64,000 nt of DNA from Weeksellaceae bacterium (GCA_019459455.1 JAIBEX010000009.1:372001-436000), one strand, 5' to 3'; shown: positions 35,078-43,995, numbered from the stretch's first letter. Notes: generated from the letters alone by a model not told the origin. Translations and numbers: made by a program.

Positions 35078-37261
35078 ATGAAAAGAATATTTTTACTTTT
35101 TACTTTTCTTCTAAGTTTCGTTCAGATGAGAGCCGACGAAGGAATGTGGCTGATGATGCTCATTAAAAGACTGAATGGAGTCGACATGCAAAAACAGGGA
35201 CTCCGCCTTACACCGGAAGAGATCTACTCTGTAAACAACTCATCCCTGAAGGATGCCATCGTCAGTTTTGGTGGCTTTTGTACCGGGGAAATTGTATCAG
35301 ACCAGGGCCTGATTTTTACCAACCACCATTGCGGTTATGATGCCATAGCGGCAGCGTCAACTCCCGAAAAAGACTTCCTTAAAAACGGATTCTGGGCTAT
35401 GAAACAGAATGATGAGTTCAATGCAAAGGACTTGTACGTAAGATTTCTGATCCGCATGGACGATGCAACCCAAAGAATCAACTCCAAACTCAGCAACGAT
35501 ATGACTGCTGAACAACGGAAGGCCGTGATCGATGCTGAATACAAGGCCATACAGCAGGAAAACTCAGAAAACGGAAAATACACCGTTGTGGTGAAGGATT
35601 TCTTTAACGGAAATGAATTTTACTATTTTGTATATCAGGATTATAAAGATGTAAGGCTGGTAGGTGCTCCGCCTTCCGCACTCGGAAAATTTGGCGGCGA
35701 TACCGACAACTGGGAATGGCCAAGACATACTGCGGACTTCTCTGTTTTCAGAGTGTATGCGGATGCAAAAGGCAACCCTGCGGAATACAACCCGAAAAAC
35801 ATCCCTTTAAAACCAAAACACCACCTTCCTGTTTCCCTTAAGGGAGTCCAGCCAGGTGATTTCTCAATGATCCTGGGTTATCCGGGCCGGACGAACCGCT
35901 ACATGACCTCTTATGGTATTGAGAAGCTGATCCGGAGCGATTATCCGGCATGGGTTGAAGCTTCCAACCTCGCCATGAAAGTGATGAAGAAATACATGGA
36001 CCGCAACAAAGCAACTCAGTTGAACTATGCCTCCCAGTATGCCAATGTAGCCAACTACTGGAAAAACAGACAGGGAACCATAGACGCGGTAATCAAGAAC
36101 TCCACGATTGCTGAAAAACAGAATCAGGAAGGTCAGTTCACCGCCTGGGCCTCACAGCCCGGAAACGAAATTTACAGTGGGCTGCTGCCAAACATTGAGG
36201 TGTATTACAATCAGATCGCCAACAGAAATGTTGAAAGGAGCTACAGCGGAATCCTTCAAATGAATTCCAAGTACATTACCATCCCGTTTCAGTTGGGATC
36301 GCTGTTTAAGGTGTATGCAGCACAGGATCTGGCGAACCGGATAAAAATGAAACCACAGCTGGAAGAGGCCATTAACGAACTGTATGCCGATTTCGACGCT
36401 GAACTGGAAGGCGAGATGATTAATTCACTGGTCAACCTCTATCAAAACAAAGTAAACAGAGAAGTTGCTTCCCGTACTTTGCTGGAGCAGACTTCGGAAA
36501 CCCTTTCTCTGCAGGCTCATTCTTCTATATTTGCAAACAAGGCATCGGCAATCAATTTCATGCTGAATCCGGACAAACTTAAACTGGATGCGGACCCAAT
36601 GTACAAACTTTCCAATGCTTATATTACAGATGTCAGAGCGCTTTCCACCCGCTTTGCAAAAGTTGAAGCTAACTTTGCAAAAAACAGCAGACTCCTGCTA
36701 GATGGTTATAAGAAAGCATTCCCCGGAAAGGTATTTTATCCGGACGCTAACGGGACCATGAGGCTTACCTATGGTAAGGTAGACCGCCTGCCTCAGAGAC
36801 CCGACCGAAAGTACGACGGGATTTCGGATAACTACTATACCGATATGCAGGGTCTCGTGAACAAATACAAGGAAGGAGATGAAGAATTTGACCTTCCTAA
36901 AAAAGTGATGGACCTGCATGCCATGAGAGATTATGGAATTTATGCGGATGAAGCCGGTTATCTTCCTGTAAACTTCCTTACCGATCACGATATCACCGGC
37001 GGGAACTCCGGTTCACCGGTAATCGATGGTGATGGAAACCTCATTGGCATTGCCTTTGACGGAAATTCAGAAGCGCTTTCGGGAGATATAGTTTTTGAGC
37101 CGGAATCCCAGAAGACCATTAATGTGGACGTACGTTTTGTGATGTGGATTATTGACAAATATGCAGGGGCGAAAAGACTGGTTGATGAAATTTCCTATGT
37201 TACCAAAGACCATCCAAAACCTGTGAAAGGCAGCGTTTTAAATGCTAAAAAAAGTAAATAA
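35078..37261 (+). CDS. S46-family dipeptidyl peptidase, copy 2 (DPP7-type by S1 residue)
   Basis: Tandem paralogue of the preceding gene; the first 200 residues are nearly superimposable (both have FVQMRADEGMWLMMLIKRLN). It has 727 residues, with His in FTNHHCGYDA, Asp in WPRHTADFSVF and Ser in GGNSGSPVI. Position +18 from the Ser is again Gly (AFDGNSEALSGD), so it too is DPP7-type and neither is an obvious DPP11. The middle helical region (residues about 330-500) diverges most, which may change substrate access. It has a basic C-terminal extension (VKGSVLNAKKSK) absent from copy 1. The TAnnTTAG box upstream (35047-35054) resembles that of copy 1. Confidence 0.93.
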   Translation: MKRIFLLFTFLLSFVQMRADEGMWLMMLIKRLNGVDMQKQGLRLTPEEIYSVNNSSLKDAIVSFGGFCTGEIVSDQGLIFTNHHCGYDAIAAASTPEKDFLKNGFWAMKQNDEFNAKDLYVRFLIRMDDATQRINSKLSNDMTAEQRKAVIDAEYKAIQQENSENGKYTVVVKDFFNGNEFYYFVYQDYKDVRLVGAPPSALGKFGGDTDNWEWPRHTADFSVFRVYADAKGNPAEYNPKNIPLKPKHHLPVSLKGVQPGDFSMILGYPGRTNRYMTSYGIEKLIRSDYPAWVEASNLAMKVMKKYMDRNKATQLNYASQYANVANYWKNRQGTIDAVIKNSTIAEKQNQEGQFTAWASQPGNEIYSGLLPNIEVYYNQIANRNVERSYSGILQMNSKYITIPFQLGSLFKVYAAQDLANRIKMKPQLEEAINELYADFDAELEGEMINSLVNLYQNKVNREVASRTLLEQTSETLSLQAHSSIFANKASAINFMLNPDKLKLDADPMYKLSNAYITDVRALSTRFAKVEANFAKNSRLLLDGYKKAFPGKVFYPDANGTMRLTYGKVDRLPQRPDRKYDGISDNYYTDMQGLVNKYKEGDEEFDLPKKVMDLHAMRDYGIYADEAGYLPVNFLTDHDITGGNSGSPVIDGDGNLIGIAFDGNSEALSGDIVFEPESQKTINVDVRFVMWIIDKYAGAKRLVDEISYVTKDHPKPVKGSVLNAKKSK

Positions 37262-37382
37262 CTCTTTATCTGAATATATTTTAGCCAGCAGTAAAAGTCT
37301 TCAGCAATTTAATTGCGAATAAACCTAAGTTCTGGTATAAAAATGTTTGAAAAATAAAGTCTCACTAATCAAATATTATTTT

Positions 37383-37415
37383 AAAAGGTTTTCTCATTTA
37401 GAGAAAGCCTTTTTT
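37383..37415 (+). terminator. Terminator after S46 copy 2
   Basis: Thirteen-bp stem with one wobble: AAAAGGTTTTCTC (37383-37395) with GAGAAAGCCTTTT (37401-37413), loop ATTTA, T-run. Confidence 0.85.
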
Positions 37416-37457
37416 CATTACGTTAATTTTCTCTAAATTAGTTTAACAAAAAAAATT

Positions 37458-37934
37458 ATGGATACGGAAGCCATCCGTTTTTGTGCACCGATTATGAGAC
37501 ACAAAGACATGAATGCCGCGTATGTGGAGTTCCCTTTTTCCGCAGTGGAGTTTTTTGGAAAGAAGGGCCAGGTAAAGGTGAAAGTTGTATTTGATAACAA
37601 AGTTGAATACCGAGGTTCACTCGCGAATATGGGACAGGGCATCCATTGTTTAGGGTTAACGCAGGCCATTAGAAAAGAATTGGGAAAAGATTCTGGTGAT
37701 GAAGTAAATGTTGAACTTTGGGAAGATACCGAAGAACGGACGGTAGAAATTCCGGAAGATGTTCAGGAAATCCTAAAGCAAAACCCTGAAGCGAAATTCA
37801 TTTTGGAAAACATGAGCTACACCCACAGAAAAGAATACATCCGCTGGATTACCGAAGCCAAAAGACCCGAAACCAAGGAAAACCGGAAGAAAAAAATGAT
37901 TGGAATGATCCTCAGCGGAAAAAAAGGAATTTAA
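37458..37934 (+). CDS. YdeI/OmpD-associated-family protein with DUF1905 domain
   Basis: A 158-residue cytosolic protein. The N-terminal DUF1905 part shows VEFPFSAVEFFGKKGQVKV and YRGSLANMG; the C-terminal YdeI-like part has LSYTHRKEYIRWI-type sequence (MSYTHRKEYIRWITEAKRPE) followed by a basic RKKKMIGMIL tail. Function is unknown; YdeI has been linked to resistance to antimicrobial peptides in enterics. It begins after a TAAATTAG box (37434-37441), and a GNAT gene follows six bases after its stop, forming a two-gene operon. Confidence 0.85.
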   Translation: MDTEAIRFCAPIMRHKDMNAAYVEFPFSAVEFFGKKGQVKVKVVFDNKVEYRGSLANMGQGIHCLGLTQAIRKELGKDSGDEVNVELWEDTEERTVEIPEDVQEILKQNPEAKFILENMSYTHRKEYIRWITEAKRPETKENRKKKMIGMILSGKKGI

Positions 37935-37940
37935 ATTAAT

Positions 37941-38480
37941 ATGGAAGTCAGAACCTTTGAAACCGAACGCTTATTACTGCGCCCCACCAACGCCGATGAT
38001 GCCGAATTGACCCTCCGCTTGTATAATACGGCGGAATTCCTTCAGTTTGTTGGAGACCGCAACCTGCGTACAGCAGAAGATGCGTTGGAATATATGAAAA
38101 GCAGGACGTTTCCCCAGATTGAAAACCTTGGCTATGGGAATTATACGGTCATTCTGAAGTCCGATGGAACAAAGATTGGCAGCTGCGGGCTCTTTCACAG
38201 GGAGGGCCTGGATGCTGCAGATATTGGTTTTTCGTACCTTCCGCAATATTACGGAATGGGCTACGGTTATGAAGCAGCTAAAGCCCTGCTTGATGCCGGA
38301 TTCAGTGAATTCGGACTCGGCGAAATATCAGCCATCACCGTACGGGAAAACATTGCCTCACAGAAACTGATTGAAAAACTCGGATTGACCTTCAGGAAAA
38401 TAGTAACCATCCCAAATGATCCGGAAGATTTGCTGTACTACTTGATTACAAAAAAGGAATGGGAAAAGCTACGTACTTAA
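37941..38480 (+). CDS. GNAT-family N-acetyltransferase (RimJ/RimL-like)
   Basis: Transfers acetyl from acetyl-CoA to an amine. The 179-residue protein begins with ETERLLLRPTNADDAEL, a RimJ/RimL family mark, has GLFHREGLDAADIGFSY in the middle and the CoA-binding YYGMGYGYEAAKALLD, then VRENIASQKLIEKLGL. Substrate unknown; may be a protein N-terminus or antibiotic. Its last four bases overlap the stop of the convergent gene. Confidence 0.9.
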   Translation: MEVRTFETERLLLRPTNADDAELTLRLYNTAEFLQFVGDRNLRTAEDALEYMKSRTFPQIENLGYGNYTVILKSDGTKIGSCGLFHREGLDAADIGFSYLPQYYGMGYGYEAAKALLDAGFSEFGLGEISAITVRENIASQKLIEKLGLTFRKIVTIPNDPEDLLYYLITKKEWEKLRT

Positions 38481-38923
38481 AAACTGCTTCCCAGAGTACC
38501 AAAGATTGCCAAAACTATGGCCACCATATAAAAAGCAAGCAGGACAATGACCAATACCCCCATGAATTTATAGTGGGATTTCAAAAAGCTGAAACAACGC
38601 TCCATTGCAGAACTGTCATTGAACATCACTGCACGTTTGGCATTCCCCGCAAACTGATACAGGTAATATAAAGGGAAAAAGTACAGTAACGCCATCAGGC
38701 CATAGATTAATATAATAAGTGACCCTTCAAACGGACCCATCGAAAGCCGGGAGAACGCACCAACCAGAAACACCCCGATAACGCCTACAACCAGCAATCC
38801 AATACTTATCAGTCCCACCAGCGAGAGAAACCTCGCCCACCCGGCAGCCTCTTTCAGAAACTGCTTAGCCTGCGTACTGAAATGCAATTCGTCAAAATTT
38901 TCAAATGTTGATTTCGTGTCCAT
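38477..38923 (-). CDS. DUF5362-like membrane protein
   Basis: A 148-residue protein with an N-terminal cytosolic stretch (FSTQAKQFLKEAAGWARFLS) and four membrane helices. Sequence and size match a Bacteroidota family I know as DUF5362, without assigned function. It overlaps the end of the convergent GNAT gene by four bases, and a second small membrane protein gene lies 32 bases upstream on the same strand. Confidence 0.7.
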   Translation of the reverse strand: MDTKSTFENFDELHFSTQAKQFLKEAAGWARFLSLVGLISIGLLVVGVIGVFLVGAFSRLSMGPFEGSLIILIYGLMALLYFFPLYYLYQFAGNAKRAVMFNDSSAMERCFSFLKSHYKFMGVLVIVLLAFYMVAIVLAIFGTLGSSF

Positions 38924-38955
38924 GACTTATTTTTCCGAAAAGATAATGAAAATTC

Positions 38956-39240
38956 TTATGACCTCCGGGCCAGAGGCACTTCCCTTCTGAACACTAAAAC
39001 CAATACAGCGAAAAAGATAAGAATGTTCAAAAACAAATTTTTTCCCGAAAACTGGTTGTAGCCTTCCCTGTCATTCAGCATAAACCGGAAATTACTGTAC
39101 TCAAATGAATGAACAGTTTCGCCTGCAATTATAACGCGTCCTAAATCCAGCATAAATCCAGCGGTGTTGATGAGAATAAGGATAAATACAGTGTACACCA
39201 GTGCTTTAATAATTCCGCGAAGAAAAACTTTTGGTTCCAT
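38956..39240 (-). CDS. Small membrane protein, unknown
   Basis: A 94-residue protein with a basic N-terminus, one helix near residues 12-34, a polar central loop (HSFEYSNFRFMLNDREG) and a second helix near residues 68-85, ending in basic RREVPLARRS. I recognise no family. Good reading-frame composition and the tight position between comM and the DUF5362-like gene support it as real. Confidence 0.6.
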   Translation of the reverse strand: MEPKVFLRGIIKALVYTVFILILINTAGFMLDLGRVIIAGETVHSFEYSNFRFMLNDREGYNQFSGKNLFLNILIFFAVLVLVFRREVPLARRS

Positions 39241-39302
39241 GACAATATTTTGAGTTAAAGTTAAAGTAAATGGTATTAACCCCGCGGGGTTTGTGGATTA
39301 AT

Positions 39303-40838
39303 TTAAATATTCCAGAACTCGCGGTCCAGGCTCCGGTACTGAATTGCCTCCGCAACATGAGCACTTTGCAGGTTTTCGGCACCTTCCAAATCTGCAATGG
39401 TTCTCGCAACCTTCAATATGCGGTCATAGGCGCGGGCCGACAGATTCAGTTTGTCCATGGCCATTTTAATGAGGTTTTTAGAAGTTTCATCGAGTTCACA
39501 GAACTTTTCAATCTCTTTCGGACCCATCTGCGCATTATAGCTTATTTCCAAATCCTTATACCGTTCATTCTGTGCCTCTCTGGCCTTCAGCACGCGTTCC
39601 CGGATGACCAGGCTGCCCTCTCCCTTCCTTTTGTCGGACAATTGCTCAAACTCCACTTTCTGCACTTCAACATGAATATCTATCCGGTCCAGCAGCGGAC
39701 CTGATAACCGGTTCATATACCGCTGCATCTCAAACGAGGTCGAAGTATTGTTGGGATCATCCGGGAAATAGCCGCTCGGACTGGGGTTCATACTCGCTAC
39801 GAGCATAAAACTTGCGGGGTAATTCACCGTGAATTTTGCGCGGGAAATGGTAACTACCCGGTCTTCCAGTGGCTGCCGCATGACCTCAAGTACTGTCCGT
39901 TTGAACTCCGGCATTTCGTCAAGGAACAGTACACCGTTATGGGCCAGGGAGATTTCGCCCGGTTGTGGGTAACTGCCGCCGCCTACGAGTGCAACATCTG
40001 AAATCGTGTGATGGGGACTTCGGAAGGGCCTCACCGTCATCAGCGAGGTTTCAGAGCCTATTTTTCCGGCCACCGAATGGATTTTTGTTGTCTCCAGCGC
40101 TTCCTTTAGGGTGAAGGGTGGCAAAATACTCGGGACCCGCTTCGCAAGCATTGTTTTTCCGCTGCCCGGGGGCCCGATCAGGATGATGTTATGTCCGCCG
40201 GCCGCCGCTACTTCCATGGCCCGTTTCGCGGTTTCCTGTCCTTTTACTTCAGAAAAATCAAAGGGAAAGAAATTGATCTTATCCTGAAATTCCTTTCGGG
40301 TATCAATCTCCGTACGCTCAAGCGGAACACCTTCGTTAAAGAAATCAATGACCTCACTGATGTTGTCCACTCCATACACTTCCAGATTACTTACAATCGC
40401 GGCTTCCCGCGTATTCTGTTTCGGCAGAATAATCCCTTTGAATCCTTCCTCCCTGGCCTTTATGGCGATGGGCAAAACGCCTTTTATCGGCTGAAGGCCT
40501 CCATCCAGGGAAAGTTCACCCATAATGATGTAGTCTGCAATCCGTTCTGCCTGAATCTGATCCGATGCCGCCAGTATTCCAACCGCAATGCTTAAATCAT
40601 AAGCGGAACCTTCTTTCCGAAGATCTGCGGGTGCCATATTAATCGTGATTTTTTTTCCCGGAACCTTGTAGCCCACATTCTTGAGCGCCGCTGAAATCCG
40701 GTAGCTGCTTTCCTTGATGGCATTGTCCGGCAGTCCCACCAGATGGTATCCCACACCGGGTGTATCGACGCTCACTTCTATGGTAATCGTCTGCGCGGTA
40801 ACCCCGTAAATGGCACTCCCATAAATCTTTACAAGCAT
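39303..40838 (-). CDS. comM: ComM/YifB-family Mg-chelatase-like AAA+ ATPase
   Basis: AAA+ helicase that promotes branch migration during integration of DNA taken up by transformation. The 511-residue protein has the N-terminal Lon-like domain (AGILAASDQIQ; MGELSLDGGLQPIKGVLP), Walker A GPPGSGKTMLAKRVPS near residue 219, the Walker B region GVLFLDEMPEF, the sensor region near ASMNPSPSGYFP, and a C-terminal Mg-chelatase domain with LSARAYDRILKVARTIADL. Together with dprA it points to natural competence capacity. Confidence 0.94.
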   Translation of the reverse strand: MLVKIYGSAIYGVTAQTITIEVSVDTPGVGYHLVGLPDNAIKESSYRISAALKNVGYKVPGKKITINMAPADLRKEGSAYDLSIAVGILAASDQIQAERIADYIIMGELSLDGGLQPIKGVLPIAIKAREEGFKGIILPKQNTREAAIVSNLEVYGVDNISEVIDFFNEGVPLERTEIDTRKEFQDKINFFPFDFSEVKGQETAKRAMEVAAAGGHNIILIGPPGSGKTMLAKRVPSILPPFTLKEALETTKIHSVAGKIGSETSLMTVRPFRSPHHTISDVALVGGGSYPQPGEISLAHNGVLFLDEMPEFKRTVLEVMRQPLEDRVVTISRAKFTVNYPASFMLVASMNPSPSGYFPDDPNNTSTSFEMQRYMNRLSGPLLDRIDIHVEVQKVEFEQLSDKRKGEGSLVIRERVLKAREAQNERYKDLEISYNAQMGPKEIEKFCELDETSKNLIKMAMDKLNLSARAYDRILKVARTIADLEGAENLQSAHVAEAIQYRSLDREFWNI

Positions 40839-40924
40839 GCTGATGTTTTTTGTAAAGTAAAATTAATAATATTCATCAATTAAAAAATCAGTGTTTTTCC
40901 CCTTTTTTTTATGTTTTTTATTGA

Positions 40925-40932
40925 TATTTTTG
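40925..40932 (+). promoter_or_regulatory. Predicted -7 box of the 40952 operon
   Basis: TATTTTTG fits TAnnTTTG, 19 bases before the ATG at 40952. Confidence 0.5.
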
Positions 40933-40951
40933 TTTATTCCAATCCATCGCA

Positions 40952-41533
40952 ATGAATTTAGACAAAGTCCGTTTCCATCTTGAAGCCTACAGGACCCACG
41001 ACCAGGTGCTGGATGCCGCCCACTACATCATACGGAATTTCGATTTGGAACATGAGAATTTTGCCGGTTTCGGATTTAGGGAAGAACTTTCCGCAAAATC
41101 CCTCTTACTGACCGCCGAAGGCCCATTGGGTGGAAAACAGAAAGTCTATATTCCCCGGAATCTTTTCGATTTCAACCTCCCGCTTGTCCTGAACCTGCTG
41201 GCCCACGAAATGCTGCACGTAAGACAGAAGGCCCCGGACGCATTGGTGGAAGATAAAAACGAACGCGAATGGCAGGCCTACACAGAAATGCTCTTTCATA
41301 CCGTGTTCCCGAATATCCCCGACGCACCGGACTTCAACCGGAAACAGTTTGCGCACAAAGCCCTGGAGTATTATAAAAGGATGGGTGAAAATTCCCTCCT
41401 TCAGCTGAAATATGCAACTGAAAAGATGAAAGTGGAAGCTCTCTTGGTGGAACTGTCAGAAAAAAAGGAAAGTCATTCTGTTAAAATCCTTAACCTCAAC
41501 ACAGGCGATTATGATACAGACCATTCCAATTGA
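40952..41533 (+). CDS. Putative zinc-metallopeptidase-like protein (HExxH)
   Basis: A 193-residue soluble protein that I cannot place in a named family. It contains LLAHEMLHVRQKAPDA near residue 84, an HExxH zinc motif in a helix, followed by acidic residues in NEREWQAYTEM that could give the third ligand. No signal peptide, so it acts in the cytosol. Its end overlaps the exonuclease gene by 23 bases, a sign of coupled expression. It might be a protease or a metal-binding protein that has lost activity. Confidence 0.7.
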   Translation: MNLDKVRFHLEAYRTHDQVLDAAHYIIRNFDLEHENFAGFGFREELSAKSLLLTAEGPLGGKQKVYIPRNLFDFNLPLVLNLLAHEMLHVRQKAPDALVEDKNEREWQAYTEMLFHTVFPNIPDAPDFNRKQFAHKALEYYKRMGENSLLQLKYATEKMKVEALLVELSEKKESHSVKILNLNTGDYDTDHSN

Positions 41534-42209
41534 AAAAGTGCTGTTTCTGGATATTGAAACCGTTCCCAACGCGGCCGCATGGGATGATCTGCCGGAAAGC
41601 GAGCAAAAACTGTGGGACAAAAAAACCTTCCATCAGCGCAAGAATGAAATCACAGGAGAAGATTTCTATCTTGAAAGGGCCGGGATTATGGCAGAATTTG
41701 GTAAAATCATCTGCATTTCGGTTGGGATTGCCGAGAAAAACAACACGCTTATCATCAAAAGTTTTGCCGGTGATGACGAGAAATTGCTGCTGGAAGAATT
41801 CGGGGAGATATTTAACCGTCCCAAACTTCGGGATGTTATCCTGTGCGCGCATAACGGTAAGGAATTCGATTTTCCGTGGATCGCGAGGCGTTTTCTTATC
41901 AATGGCATGCAGCCGCCTAAACCCTTCCAGATGTTCGGCAAGAAACCCTGGGAAATCCCCCACCTGGATACGATGGAGCTCTGGAAATTCGGAGATTACA
42001 AATCCTATGTGTCACTCGAACTGCTGGCCAGTGTCTTCGGTATTCCGACACCGAAAGACGATATAGACGGGTCAATGGTCTCGTCGATTTATCACATAGA
42101 AAAAGACTTATTTAGAATAGTTCAATATTGTGAAAAAGATGTCTTAACTTTGGCAAATGTTTTCCGGCGCATGCGTCAGGAAGATTTGTTAACAAGAAGT
42201 GAGACTTAA
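41511..42209 (+). CDS. DEDD-family 3'-5' exonuclease (PolB-exonuclease-like)
   Basis: Predicted 3'-5' exonuclease with an RNase H-like fold. Exo I is LFLDIETVPN with the Asp-Glu pair near residue 13, Exo II is CAHNGKEFDFPWI near residue 112, and Exo III is YCEKDVLTL near residue 204 with the Tyr-x3-Asp of DEDDy enzymes. At 232 residues it is a free-standing nuclease, not fused to a polymerase. It is translationally linked to the HExxH gene upstream and followed by a SufT-like gene within four bases. Substrate (DNA or RNA) is not decided by sequence. Confidence 0.88.
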   Translation: MIQTIPIEKVLFLDIETVPNAAAWDDLPESEQKLWDKKTFHQRKNEITGEDFYLERAGIMAEFGKIICISVGIAEKNNTLIIKSFAGDDEKLLLEEFGEIFNRPKLRDVILCAHNGKEFDFPWIARRFLINGMQPPKPFQMFGKKPWEIPHLDTMELWKFGDYKSYVSLELLASVFGIPTPKDDIDGSMVSSIYHIEKDLFRIVQYCEKDVLTLANVFRRMRQEDLLTRSET

Positions 42210-42213
42210 AAAA

Positions 42214-42540
42214 ATGAACTTAACTGACGATCAGATTGCCGACCTTGGCGAAAATATCATAAAGAACCTCAAGACCGTTTACGATCCCGAAATCCCCGTT
42301 GACATTTATGAGCTTGGCCTCATTTACGATGTTCAGATCTCCGATGAGGCTGATGTAAAGGTCGTAATGACCCTCACCACGCCCAACTGTCCTGTCGCGG
42401 AAAGTCTACCGGCCGAAGTGCGTGAAAAGGTTACTGAAGTAGAAGGCGTGAAAAGCGTAGACCTGGAACTGACCTTCGAACCTTCCTGGAACAAAGACAT
42501 GATGAGCGAGGAAGCCCGTTTTGAACTTGGGATGTTCTAA
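42214..42540 (+). CDS. SufT-like/MIP18-family Fe-S assembly protein (DUF59)
   Basis: A 108-residue protein of the DUF59 family. DUF59 proteins, such as SufT and the PaaD and CIA2 relatives, help mature Fe-S proteins. Motifs: VYDPEIPVDIYELGLIYDV and LTTPNCPVAESL with the conserved Cys. The ATG at 42214 is preferred to an upstream GTG at 42199 that would overlap the exonuclease gene. It lies about 20 kb from sufABCD. Earlier annotators often call this 'SUF system Fe-S cluster assembly protein'. Confidence 0.88.
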   Translation: MNLTDDQIADLGENIIKNLKTVYDPEIPVDIYELGLIYDVQISDEADVKVVMTLTTPNCPVAESLPAEVREKVTEVEGVKSVDLELTFEPSWNKDMMSEEARFELGMF

Positions 42541-42548
42541 CCCAAAAA

Positions 42549-42950
42549 TTAACGGTAATTAAAACGTACGGTTTTCTTGACGTCCGGATGAAGTGTTAGC
42601 GCCACCGGACAGTTCAGTGCTGTTTCCGTGATGAATTCTTTTTCTTCCTCTGAAAAACTGCCGTCAAAAAACAAATCACATACAATTTCTGCAATTTTCC
42701 GTGGCTTCGGATTCATGTTTTTCTGGACTTCCGCATAAGCACCGTCAATATTGATTCCTTTATCTTTCCCCAGGATTGCAATCGTAGTCAGCATGCACTG
42801 TGCAAAGGATGTGGCACAGAGGTCCGTGGGTGAAAAAGCTGCGCCTTTGCCGTGGTTATCGGTGGGAGCATCGGTAAAGATCACTGTACTGGACTGAAGA
42901 TGTTCGGATTCGCACCGTAAATCTCCGAGGTATTTTATTCTTGAGGTCAT
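42549..42950 (-). CDS. OsmC-family peroxiredoxin-like protein
   Basis: OsmC/Ohr proteins detoxify organic hydroperoxides through two Cys. The 133-residue protein has the first Cys in SFAQCMLTTIAIL near residue 52 and the second in ALNCPVALTLHPDV near residue 113, both in the expected contexts. It follows the HMG-CoA-lyase-like gene by 11 bases on the same strand, so the two are one operon, and is convergent with the SufT-like gene. Confidence 0.9.
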   Translation of the reverse strand: MTSRIKYLGDLRCESEHLQSSTVIFTDAPTDNHGKGAAFSPTDLCATSFAQCMLTTIAILGKDKGINIDGAYAEVQKNMNPKPRKIAEIVCDLFFDGSFSEEEKEFITETALNCPVALTLHPDVKKTVRFNYR

Positions 42951-42961
42951 TATAAGATTAT

Positions 42962-43810
42962 TTAAAAGTGGAAGATATCTTTTGCTTTATTATACGCGCT
43001 CTCGAAGTTGAGCAGGTTCAGGGAATGTTCAATTTTTTCTGAAGCCATAAAGTTGATCACCTGTTCCGTAGGCATATTTCCCACCAGGTCATCTTTCGCC
43101 ATCGGGCAGCCTCCAATTCCTTTAATTGCAGAGTCGAACCGTCTGCAGCCTTTTCCATACGCCGCCTTCAGTTTCTTATATGAATCTTCGTAGCGGTTGT
43201 GCAGGTGCGCCCCGAAATCAACACCAGGATATTTGGGTGGAATTTTCTCAAATAGAAGTTCAATCTGGTCCAGATTACCCGTTCCTGTAGTGTCAGAGAG
43301 CAGAATGTTCTTTATGCCGATTTCACTGAAGCGCTGCGCCCAGATATCCACATCCTCCCATTTCCACATTTCGCCGTATGGGTTTCCGAAGGCCATTGAA
43401 AAGTAAACGTTCAGTTCCTTCCCCTCTTTACCGGTAAGCGTTAAAATCTCTTTAATCTGACCGAAGGCTTCTTCCTGGTCCTTGTTTGTATTGCGGTACT
43501 GAAAGGTCTCTGATATCGAAAAAGGAAAACCAAGGATATCCACATTTCCATGTTCCAGAGCTTTTTCAGCCCCACGGACATTGGCCACAATCACGGAAAG
43601 TTTTGTGCGCGAACGGGATTTGTCTATATGGTCCAGGACTTCGCCGCTGTCCGCCATTTGGGGTATAGACTTAGGCGATACGAAACTCCCACAGTCCAGT
43701 ACATCAAATCCAACCTCCATCAGCGAATTTATATAGTCAATTTTCTGTGCAGTCGGGATAAAAGTGCCCCAACCCTGCATCGCATCTCTTGGACATTCTG
43801 TGAGAAACAT
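42962..43810 (-). CDS. Hydroxymethylglutaryl-CoA lyase-like enzyme
   Basis: Member of the DRE-TIM/HMG-CoA lyase family that cleaves HMG-CoA to acetoacetate and acetyl-CoA in leucine breakdown. The 282-residue protein has GFDVLDCGSFVSPKSIPQM near residue 33, SDTTGTGN, the metal-binding HLHNRYEDSY and the catalytic Cys loop GIGGCPMAKDDLVGN. The N-terminal ECPRDAMQG is a variant of the usual EVxxRDGLQ, so a related lyase activity is possible. A TATATTTG box (43831-43838) lies 20 bases upstream, and an osmC-like gene follows. Confidence 0.85.
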   Translation of the reverse strand: MFLTECPRDAMQGWGTFIPTAQKIDYINSLMEVGFDVLDCGSFVSPKSIPQMADSGEVLDHIDKSRSRTKLSVIVANVRGAEKALEHGNVDILGFPFSISETFQYRNTNKDQEEAFGQIKEILTLTGKEGKELNVYFSMAFGNPYGEMWKWEDVDIWAQRFSEIGIKNILLSDTTGTGNLDQIELLFEKIPPKYPGVDFGAHLHNRYEDSYKKLKAAYGKGCRRFDSAIKGIGGCPMAKDDLVGNMPTEQVINFMASEKIEHSLNLLNFESAYNKAKDIFHF

Positions 43811-43830
43811 TTCTTTAATTTAGGTTTTCT

Positions 43831-43838
43831 CAAATATA
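43831..43838 (-). promoter_or_regulatory. Predicted -7 box of the HMG-CoA lyase operon
   Basis: TATATTTG on the minus strand matches TAnnTTTG, ending 20 bases before the ATG at 43810. Confidence 0.55.
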
Positions 43839-43946
43839 AGACTTTTTTGGAATAAGCTCCTGTATTCAGGAAGTGGAGCGTGAACACTGCCACCCGCTGA
43901 GAAGTGCCTAGCAAGTATTAACCAAAAACAGGCAATAATTTAGTAT

Positions 43947-43978
43947 GCGGAAGTGGTTATCCCGCAGGCTGCTTCCGC
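43947..43978. repeat. Inverted repeat upstream of pepT
   Basis: GCGGAAG (43947-43953) and CTTCCGC (43972-43978) are perfect complements with an 18-base interval and end nine bases before the pepT -7 box. Could be an operator or a decayed repeat; no T-run follows, so it is not a terminator. Confidence 0.4.
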
Positions 43979-43987
43979 TAAATTCCT

Positions 43988-43995
43988 TAACTTTG
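43988..43995 (+). promoter_or_regulatory. Predicted -7 box of pepT
   Basis: TAACTTTG fits TAnnTTTG, 22 bases before the pepT ATG. Confidence 0.5.

Noticed and set aside
32809-37261. One of the S46 genes being DPP11
   Set aside because: The position 18 after the catalytic Ser is Gly in both, not Arg.
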